Shown here one piece after another: positions 1-4,177 of a DNA stretch of 5,686 nt. Under the pieces are notes generated by a model that was given only the letters and a program-made list of their open reading frames with translations, had not been told where the DNA came from and ran no database searches. Within the stretch, counting starts at the first letter, position 1. Every line of letters begins with the position of its first letter. The stretch is taken from positions 1 through 5,686 of the forward strand of contig JASBSH010000278.1 in assembly GCA_030149025.1 (NCBI GenBank), in the 5' to 3' direction. Source of the DNA: Actinomycetales bacterium. Its GTDB lineage: Bacteria > Actinomycetota > Actinomycetes > Actinomycetales > BWSM-131. A program made the translations under genes and the position numbers.

Positions 1-32
1 GCCACGCGAGATGGCCCGCCTCGGGAGATCGC

Positions 33-1139
33 TCACGCGCCCATTGTGTCCGTTTCTACCGGCTGCGCGTGCCGGGGACGCCCGAAACGCTCGCGGCCGT
101 GCCCTCCCGGGGGCCATGTGCAGCCGCATTCGGGGTGCGTCGACCAGGGCCGGACGGCGACCAGGCCGTCGGGCAGACACGTCTCGATCGTCGCGTCCAG
201 GCAGGCCGGGGTCACCCGCCCGTCCAGGTGCGCGAGCGCCTGTGCCGTCGCCAGGGACGACGCCAGCGCGGCCAGCGCCGTCTCCTCAGCGTCCTGGGCG
301 ACACCGGGCAGCTGGGGCACCAGACGCGGCCACTCCGGGTCCCGGTCGCGCCGGTGCAGGTCCAGGCAGCGCAGGCAGGCGGAGGAGCCAGGCCTCACCA
401 GTGGACCGATCACGGCGGACTGCTCCCGAAGGACGACAGCGAGGTGCGGCACGTCCTCCCGCATCAGCGTCTCGGTGCGCCGGGGGTCCACACCGCCGTG
501 ACCGACCAGGACGAGCAGGTCGGGCCGGTGACGGTCGGCGACGTGCGTGCGCACGTGCGGCCAGCACTCCGCCAGCAGACCAGCCGCCGCGCGGTCACGC
601 CGGCGACCCAGGTCCTCGGCCCGGTACCCGCCTGGCGCGAGGTCGGCGACACCGACGTGCGTGTCGTCGTCCAGAAGCACCGTCCCGACCCCCGCTCTGG
701 CGAGGTTGCACGCGAGCGCCAGGCCGGTCCTGCCTGCGCCGACCACGGCGACGCTCCGCTCGCGGCGCCCCAGGACCACGTCCCAGCCGTCGCCGACGGG
801 GTAGGTGATTGCGAGCGTGCGGGCGTCGGGCTCGAGCAACTCGCGGGCGTCGTCGTCGAGCCGGCCGAGCTCCTGGGTGGTGGTCCGTCTGGGGACGATC
901 AGATCGGCCTCCCGCAGCACGTCGAGGAGCTCGTGCACGCGCGCGGCGGGCATGCCCAGGCGGCGCGCACGCTGCAGCAACCCCTTCAGGCCGAGGGAGC
1001 CGTCGAGCAGCGAGATGAGGTACTCGTCCTGCGCCGTCAGACCGTCCACGACGGTGCCGAGCCGGGCGTCCAGACCGATCTGCAGCCGGCCCGGTGCCCG
1101 CCACAGCCGGTACAGCCCGGGTCGGATCTCCAGTCGCAT
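33..1139 (-). CDS. ThiF-family E1-like adenylyltransferase, solo type
   Basis: A 368-residue protein with an E1/ThiF/MoeB-type Rossmann fold. The nucleotide-binding loop GAGRTG is at residues 134-139, followed by an acidic strand end LLDDD (155-159). A zinc-site pattern follows: CLRC (255-258) and a C-terminal CGC (338-340). Known family members adenylate a C-terminal carboxylate of a ubiquitin-like or sulfur-carrier protein. The first ~85 residues form a separate, helix-rich domain (DGLTAQDEYLISLLDG around 32-47), reminiscent of the N-terminal part of E1-like proteins in azole-peptide (TOMM) clusters, but no precursor peptide or YcaO partner is visible. The classic SNLxRQ segment after the acidic strand is not recognisable (residues 161-180 read instead as a Gly/Arg-rich stretch). 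The frame stays open upstream to 1517, but ATG at 1139 is chosen because the MRLxxRPGLYRLW beginning looks like the true N-terminus and the upstream part shadows the next gene. GGGAG directly abuts this ATG, which is too close for a normal ribosome site. Substrate unknown. Confidence 0.85.
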   Translation of the reverse strand: MRLEIRPGLYRLWRAPGRLQIGLDARLGTVVDGLTAQDEYLISLLDGSLGLKGLLQRARRLGMPAARVHELLDVLREADLIVPRRTTTQELGRLDDDARELLEPDARTLAITYPVGDGWDVVLGRRERSVAVVGAGRTGLALACNLARAGVGTVLLDDDTHVGVADLAPGGYRAEDLGRRRDRAAAGLLAECWPHVRTHVADRHRPDLLVLVGHGGVDPRRTETLMREDVPHLAVVLREQSAVIGPLVRPGSSACLRCLDLHRRDRDPEWPRLVPQLPGVAQDAEETALAALASSLATAQALAHLDGRVTPACLDATIETCLPDGLVAVRPWSTHPECGCTWPPGGHGRERFGRPRHAQPVETDTMGA

Positions 1140-1178
1140 CTCCCAAGAGTCGCAACCGGCAGCGGTTTGATGCCGTTT

Positions 1179-1211
1179 GCGTCCACATGGTGTGGACAAG
1201 ACTGTGGAGGG
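1179..1211. promoter_or_regulatory. DnaA-box cluster / palindrome upstream of the ThiF-like gene
   Basis: A perfect actinobacterial DnaA box, TTGTCCACA, reads on the minus strand at 1199-1191. A 7/9 match, GCGTCCACA, faces it on the plus strand at 1179-1187, giving a perfect 7-bp inverted repeat (GTCCACA, 3-bp spacer, TGTGGAC; 1181-1197). A third copy, CCCTCCACA, lies on the minus strand at 1211-1203, 12 bp from the perfect box and in the same direction. All lie 40-72 bp upstream of the ATG at 1139, in the 101-bp gap between the ThiF-like and metallopeptidase genes. The consensus is established for Streptomyces and mycobacteria. DnaA binding here is inference, and the dyad could equally be an operator for another regulator. 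Confidence 0.45.
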
Positions 1212-1240
1212 CGCGCATCGATGCCGCTCCGCCGGGGTCG

Positions 1241-1777
1241 TCAGCCGTCGACGGTCCCGCCGCCCTCGGCCAGCTGCGGCAGCTCCCGGCCGGCGGCGAA
1301 CCCGTCCAGCCAGCCGCGGGCACGCTCGGTCTTGGGGTAGGCGTCGAGGAGCTGCCAGAACTCCGCCCCGTGGCCGGGCTCCACCAGGTGCGCCAGCTCG
1401 TGCAGCAGCACGTAGTCCAGGACCCATTCCGGCACACCGCGCAGGCGGCCGGAGATCCGGATGGACCCGTCCTCCGGGGTGCAGGAGCCCCACCGGTTCT
1501 GCTGGTTGCCGACCCACCGCACGCTGGTCGGCGCGGCCCGGCCGCTCAGGTACCGGTCGGAGAGCTCCTGCGCCCGGGCCAGCAGTGCCTGGTCCGAGGG
1601 GCGGCGGCGTTGGTCCTGCAGCGCGAGCCGCTCCAGCATGATCTTGACCCAGCGCCGCTCCTCCCCGGCGGTGAACCGTGCGGGGATGGCCACCACGACC
1701 TGCCCACCCTCACGGTAGGCGGTCACGGTGCGGCGGCGACGGCGGCTGCGGCGGACGACGACAGGTTCGTCCGGCAC
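1241..1777 (-). CDS. YgjP/SprT-like M48-type metallopeptidase (DUF45)
   Basis: A 178-residue protein with an intact gluzincin-type site HELAH (residues 126-130) and a third candidate ligand, His136, in LVEPGHGAEFW. This spacing is typical of the YgjP/WLM/SprT group. The conserved NRWGSC motif lies at 94-99, upstream of the catalytic helix, as expected for DUF45 proteins. It is a cytosolic, probably zinc-dependent peptidase: there is no signal peptide or membrane segment. The N-terminus is strongly basic (arginines 9-16). The frame is open to 2020, but those extra residues are antisense-like and overlap the zinc-ribbon gene. GTG at 1777 is preferred, with a GAG and G-rich stretch upstream; GTG at 1807 is an alternative adding 10 residues. 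The ThiF-like gene follows 101 bp downstream. Physiological substrate unknown; family assignment is secure. Confidence 0.85.
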   Translation of the reverse strand: MPDEPVVVRRSRRRRRTVTAYREGGQVVVAIPARFTAGEERRWVKIMLERLALQDQRRRPSDQALLARAQELSDRYLSGRAAPTSVRWVGNQQNRWGSCTPEDGSIRISGRLRGVPEWVLDYVLLHELAHLVEPGHGAEFWQLLDAYPKTERARGWLDGFAAGRELPQLAEGGGTVDG

Positions 1778-1849
1778 ATCCGATCTCGTCCCCCCGCTGC
1801 TGGACACGCGGTCACCGTACCCATGATCACGACGCGCCGAGCACGCGCA

Positions 1850-1878
1850 AGGGCGGGAGGAACCTGTCCCCCCGCCCC
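1850..1878 (-). terminator. GC-rich hairpin terminator after the DUF5679 gene
   Basis: An inverted repeat with 11-nt arms (1851-1861 and 1867-1877) and a 5-nt loop lies about 25 bp past the stop codon of the zinc-ribbon gene. In RNA from the minus strand the single non-Watson-Crick position is a G-U wobble, and the stem extends by another G-U pair (1878/1850). In plus-strand RNA the same position is an A-C mismatch, so the hairpin favours minus-strand transcripts. Only two Ts follow the stem, so it resembles the tract-poor hairpin terminators of high-GC bacteria. It would separate the zinc-ribbon gene from the metallopeptidase gene, at least partly. Confidence 0.6.
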
Positions 1879-1902
1879 TGCGTGGCGTAGTCCTACGGGT
1901 CG

Positions 1903-2067
1903 TCAGGCCTTGCCGAGGATGCGGTTGAGGTTGGTGCCGCAGACGGGGCACTTGCCCTTGGCCATGCGACGGCCGTTCGTCTCGACGACGATGCCCTCGG
2001 CCTCCCGCTTCTCCTTGCACTTCACGCAGTAGAACTCGCCCTTGTAGGTCTCGCCGGTCTCAGCCAT
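1903..2067 (-). CDS. Small DUF5679-type zinc-ribbon protein, 54 aa
   Basis: A 54-residue protein beginning MAETGETYKGEFYCVKC. It holds two knuckles, CVKC (Cys14, Cys17) and CPVC (Cys40, Cys43), separated by a basic and acidic segment with NGRRMAKGK, and ends NLNRILGKA. Four cysteines with this spacing make a single zinc ribbon. The sequence matches my memory of DUF5679, a very conserved short actinobacterial family of unknown function, and the length is normal for it. The start is well supported: AGAAGG (minus strand, 2081-2076) lies 8 nt before the ATG. A hairpin terminator follows the stop. It could bind nucleic acid or act as a ribosome- or RNA-associated protein, but that is only inferred from the fold. 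It is transcribed toward the metallopeptidase and E1-like genes. Confidence 0.88.
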   Translation of the reverse strand: MAETGETYKGEFYCVKCKEKREAEGIVVETNGRRMAKGKCPVCGTNLNRILGKA

Positions 2068-2278
2068 TCGTGCGCCCTTCTATTGGTCGACGGTGTCCTG
2101 GTCCAGCCCGCACTCCTCGCACGCCTGTTGCGGCAAGTGGTGCGCGGACCGGGGCTGGGGTCGCCCTGTGCGGCCAGAACCGGGTGCCACCCTAGCCGAG
2201 CACGCGCTGAGCACGAGTGGAAGCGGCGGCAAGGCAGGCCGTGGCGGGTCCCAACCGCACCAGGCCGGCCCCGCGAAC

Positions 2279-2299
2279 ATGCTCGAAGATGTAGAGCAT
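2279..2299 (+). repeat. Inverted repeat, 6-bp arms, in the PLP-enzyme upstream region
   Basis: ATGCTC (2279-2284) and GAGCAT (2294-2299) are perfect inverted copies around a 9-nt, A/T-richer centre. The dyad lies about 120 bp upstream of the GTG start of the PLP enzyme. It could be an operator for a dimeric regulator (Lrp/AsnC-type regulators often accompany such enzymes) or an RNA stem-loop. The arms alone are short enough to arise by chance. Confidence 0.35.
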
Positions 2300-2342
2300 C
2301 GCCAGGACACCGGGTAGCGACGTCGCCCTGGCTGCGAACGGC

Positions 2343-2360
2343 CAGCACCTGCTGGTGCTG
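2343..2360 (+). repeat. Inverted repeat, 7-bp arms, followed by a short T run
   Basis: CAGCACC (2343-2349) and GGTGCTG (2354-2360) pair perfectly around a TGCT loop, followed by TTTC. An alternative overlapping dyad, CCAGCA/TGCTGG (2342-2355), shares most of the same bases. It sits 56 bp before the GTG start of the PLP enzyme, so it may be a leader hairpin, a weak attenuator-like stem or an operator. No evidence in the sequence separates these. Confidence 0.4.
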
Positions 2361-2403
2361 TTTCATTGCGGGGTCGGGGGAGCGCAAGCCGTTGACGCAG
2401 ACC

Positions 2404-2410
2404 GAGGAGA
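2404..2410 (+). promoter_or_regulatory. Ribosome binding site fixing the GTG start at 2417
   Basis: GAGGAGA lies six bases before the GTG at 2417, a near-ideal Shine-Dalgarno sequence at near-ideal spacing. It settles GTG as the start, consistent with the family-like N-terminus (TRAVHAG at residues 6-12). Confidence 0.85.
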
Positions 2411-2416
2411 ACCACC

Positions 2417-3637
2417 GTGCCCGCATTCGCCACCCGCGCCGTCCACGCCGGCCGCGCCGACCTGAACGACCTCGGGCTGCACGTGCCGCCGATCGACCTG
2501 TCCACCACGAACCCGCTGCGGGACGTGCTCAGCGGTGGCGACAGCTACGAGCAGCTGGCCAGCGGCGGTCTTCCCGGTGATGAGCACAGCCACGTCTACG
2601 CCAGGCTCTGGAACCCCACGGTCGCCCGCTTCGAGACCGCGCTCGCCGAGCTGGAGGAGGGGGAGCAGGCCGTCGCCTTCGGCTCCGGCATGGCGGCCCT
2701 GACCGCGGTTCTGCTCGGTCTGCGTGAGGGCCGGTCAGGCGACGCGAGCACGGACGCCGGCACGCTGGCTCACGTCGTCGGCGTGCGCACGCTGTACGGC
2801 GGTACCGACCACTTGCTCGCTACCGGGCTGCTCGGGACGGACACCACGTTCACCCGTCCGGACGAGCTCGCCGCCGTCCTGCGATCCGACACCGCGCTGG
2901 TGGTGGTGGAGACACCGGCCAACCCGACCCTGGACCTGGTCGACCTGGCCGTGGTCGTCCGCACCGTGCGGGAGCGGGCGCCGCGTGCCGTCGTCCTCGT
3001 CGACAACACGTTCGCGACGCCGGTGCTGCAGCGTCCGTTGTCGCTCGGTGTCGACCTCGTCATGCATTCGGCGACCAAGTACCTGGGCGGGCACGGGGAC
3101 GTCATCGGGGGAGTGATCGCGACCGGAGGGCCGCGTGCCGGGGAAATGGCGGTGCGGTTGCGCAGGGTCCGCGCGATCACCGGAGCGATCCTGCACCCGC
3201 TGGGCGCCTACCTGCTGCACCGTGGTCTGGCAACGCTGCCGATCCGGGTTCGGGCGCAGAGCGAGAACGCCGCCAAGGTGGCCGAAGGGCTGTTGGCCCA
3301 CCCGCAGATCGCCAGGGTGTACTACCCGGGCCTCGCCGAGTGCGACCCGCTGGGACTCGTCGGAAGGCAGATGGACGGGCCCGGCGCCATGCTCTCCTTC
3401 CAGGTGCAGGGCGGCTACGACGCGGCCTGCCGGGTCGCGGCGTCGGTGCGGCTCGTCACCCACGCCGTGTCGCTCGGCGGTGTGGATTCGCTCATCCAGC
3501 ACGCCGCCTCCCTCACGCACCGGCCGGTCGCGGGGGAGGCGAAGCCGCATGACTCGCTGCTCCGGCTCTCGGTCGGCCTGGAGGACCCGGCCGACATCCT
3601 CACCGACCTGACCCAGGCCCTGGACGCGTCAGCGTAG
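2417..3637 (+). CDS. PLP-dependent Cys/Met-metabolism (trans-sulfuration) enzyme
   Basis: A 406-residue, full-length, cytosolic fold-type I PLP enzyme of the cystathionine gamma-synthase/lyase and methionine gamma-lyase family. The PLP lysine is Lys221 in HSATKYLGGHGD (217-228). Other family landmarks: YARLWNPT (61-68; Tyr and Arg contact the neighbouring subunit's cofactor phosphate), SGMAA (90-94), YGGT (127-130), ETPANPT (165-171), DNTFATP (196-202), SLGGVDSL (352-359) and RLSVGLED (383-390; the Arg normally binds the substrate carboxylate). At the position where methionine gamma-lyases have Cys (YGCT) this protein has Gly129, closer to cystathionine-type enzymes. Two regions look unusual: residues 35-58, between the PPIDLSTT and YARLWNPT motifs, are longer than I expect, and 104-120 is atypical. 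It is the only plus-strand gene here. The exact reaction (gamma-synthase, gamma-lyase, or sulfhydrylase) cannot be fixed from the sequence. Confidence 0.88.
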   Translation: MPAFATRAVHAGRADLNDLGLHVPPIDLSTTNPLRDVLSGGDSYEQLASGGLPGDEHSHVYARLWNPTVARFETALAELEEGEQAVAFGSGMAALTAVLLGLREGRSGDASTDAGTLAHVVGVRTLYGGTDHLLATGLLGTDTTFTRPDELAAVLRSDTALVVVETPANPTLDLVDLAVVVRTVRERAPRAVVLVDNTFATPVLQRPLSLGVDLVMHSATKYLGGHGDVIGGVIATGGPRAGEMAVRLRRVRAITGAILHPLGAYLLHRGLATLPIRVRAQSENAAKVAEGLLAHPQIARVYYPGLAECDPLGLVGRQMDGPGAMLSFQVQGGYDAACRVAASVRLVTHAVSLGGVDSLIQHAASLTHRPVAGEAKPHDSLLRLSVGLEDPADILTDLTQALDASA

Positions 3638-4177
3638 GACTGGGACCGCTCGCTCCAACCGCGACGGTAGGTCCTCGACGATCCCGTCGGGTAGCGCGTC
3701 GAGCGGCCACCACGCGACGTCGTCGCTCTCGTTGCTGACGGCCGGCTGGGCGCCGTCCGGGGCGATCGCGGCGAACGCGACGTCCAGATGCTCGCGGCAG
3801 CGGCCGAACTGGGCCGGGAGGGCGTGCCGGTCGAGGTCGACGGGCTGCTCGACCAAAGTGAGATCCCTCGCGCGAAGGCCGGACTCCTCGACCGCCTCTC
3901 GCAAAGCGGCGGCTGCAAGGTCGGCGTCGTCGGGTTCGCAGTGGCCGCCGAACTGCACCCAGAAGCCACCCTTGCGGTGCAGGGTGAGCAGGACGTGCCG
4001 AAGCGAGCCGTCGAACACCATGCAGCTCGCGGTGAGGTGTGCCGGCGGCCCGGACTTCAGCAGCCCGTCGGAGTGCGCTGACAGGTGCGCGAGGTAGTCG
4101 CGGCGCAGCCGCTCCTGGCCCTCGTCCGGCGCCCGCCACTCGGTAAGGAGTCGAACCGCGTTGTCGTGCAGCCTCAA
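3629..4177 (-). CDS. Nudix hydrolase
   Basis: A 182-residue cytosolic protein with a Nudix domain from about residue 47. The Nudix box runs from Gly77-Gly78 to Leu101, ending in a perfect REAVEESGL (93-101), whose Glu residues coordinate Mg2+ for hydrolysis of a nucleoside diphosphate-linked substrate. The first half deviates: Asp84 replaces the usual Glu, and eight residues, not seven, separate it from REAVEESGL. I recall the GGHCEP... form from a known actinobacterial subgroup, so this is probably not inactivation. The N-terminal ~45 residues are helical and are not part of the Nudix fold. The start is TTG at 4177, whose TTGA overlaps the stop of the upstream zincin-like gene, implying translational coupling; there is no other plausible start before the domain. 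The 3' end overlaps the convergent PLP-enzyme gene by 9 bp. Substrate unknown. Confidence 0.88.
   Translation of the reverse strand: MRLHDNAVRLLTEWRAPDEGQERLRRDYLAHLSAHSDGLLKSGPPAHLTASCMVFDGSLRHVLLTLHRKGGFWVQFGGHCEPDDADLAAAALREAVEESGLRARDLTLVEQPVDLDRHALPAQFGRCREHLDVAFAAIAPDGAQPAVSNESDDVAWWPLDALPDGIVEDLPSRLERAVPVLR

Larger units (their letters stand above)
2068..2416. other. Divergent intergenic region, 349 bp
   Basis: This region lies between the start of the DUF5679 gene (minus) and the start of the PLP-enzyme gene (plus), so it should carry both promoters. Besides the two ribosome sites at its ends, I see two dyads (2279-2299 and 2343-2360). I see no tRNA, no convincing -35/-10 pair and no credible protein gene; open frames crossing it lack family resemblance and ribosome sites. 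The conserved SAM-riboswitch core, expected as a possibility before a methionine-pathway gene, is not recognisable on the plus strand. Confidence 0.6.

Noticed and set aside
1..32. Terminator after the ThiF-like gene
   Set aside because: Only a 4-bp CCCG/CGGG stem without a T run is visible, too weak to call so close to the window edge.
11..808. Long plus-strand open frames opposite the ThiF-like gene (also 69-1340)
   Set aside because: They are Arg/Pro/Ala-rich antisense readings typical of high-GC DNA, with no family resemblance, whereas the minus strand holds clear E1 motifs.
33..1139. Azole-peptide (TOMM) biosynthetic cluster
   Set aside because: Only an E1-like protein is present; there is no YcaO protein, dehydrogenase or precursor peptide in the window.
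1140..1517. N-terminal extension of the ThiF-like frame to 1517
   Set aside because: The extra 126 residues overlap the metallopeptidase gene in another frame and read as low-complexity Arg/Ala/Gly; the recognisable N-terminus begins at 1139.
1814..1850. Promoter for the metallopeptidase gene (TACGGT as -10)
   Set aside because: The TANNNT hexamer exists on the minus strand at 1819-1814, but no acceptable -35 lies 16-19 bp upstream; TTGCGC is 25 bp away.
1778..2020. N-terminal extension of the metallopeptidase frame to 2020
   Set aside because: It runs through the terminator hairpin and the zinc-ribbon gene and has shadow-like composition.
2080..2133. Possible 18-residue Cys-containing peptide (ends CEECGLDQDTVDQ) just before the DUF5679 gene, as a cysteine-responsive leader or gene remnant
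   Set aside because: The only nearby start is a TTG without a ribosome site, and the longer open frame in which it lies has no recognisable family; chance is the simpler explanation.
2392..2397. TTGACG as a -35 box for the PLP-enzyme gene
   Set aside because: It lies only about 20 bp before the start codon and runs into the ribosome site, leaving no place for a -10.
2080..2508. Minus-strand 142-codon open frame across the divergent region
   Set aside because: It overlaps the 5' end of the well-supported PLP-enzyme gene, has no motif and no ribosome site.
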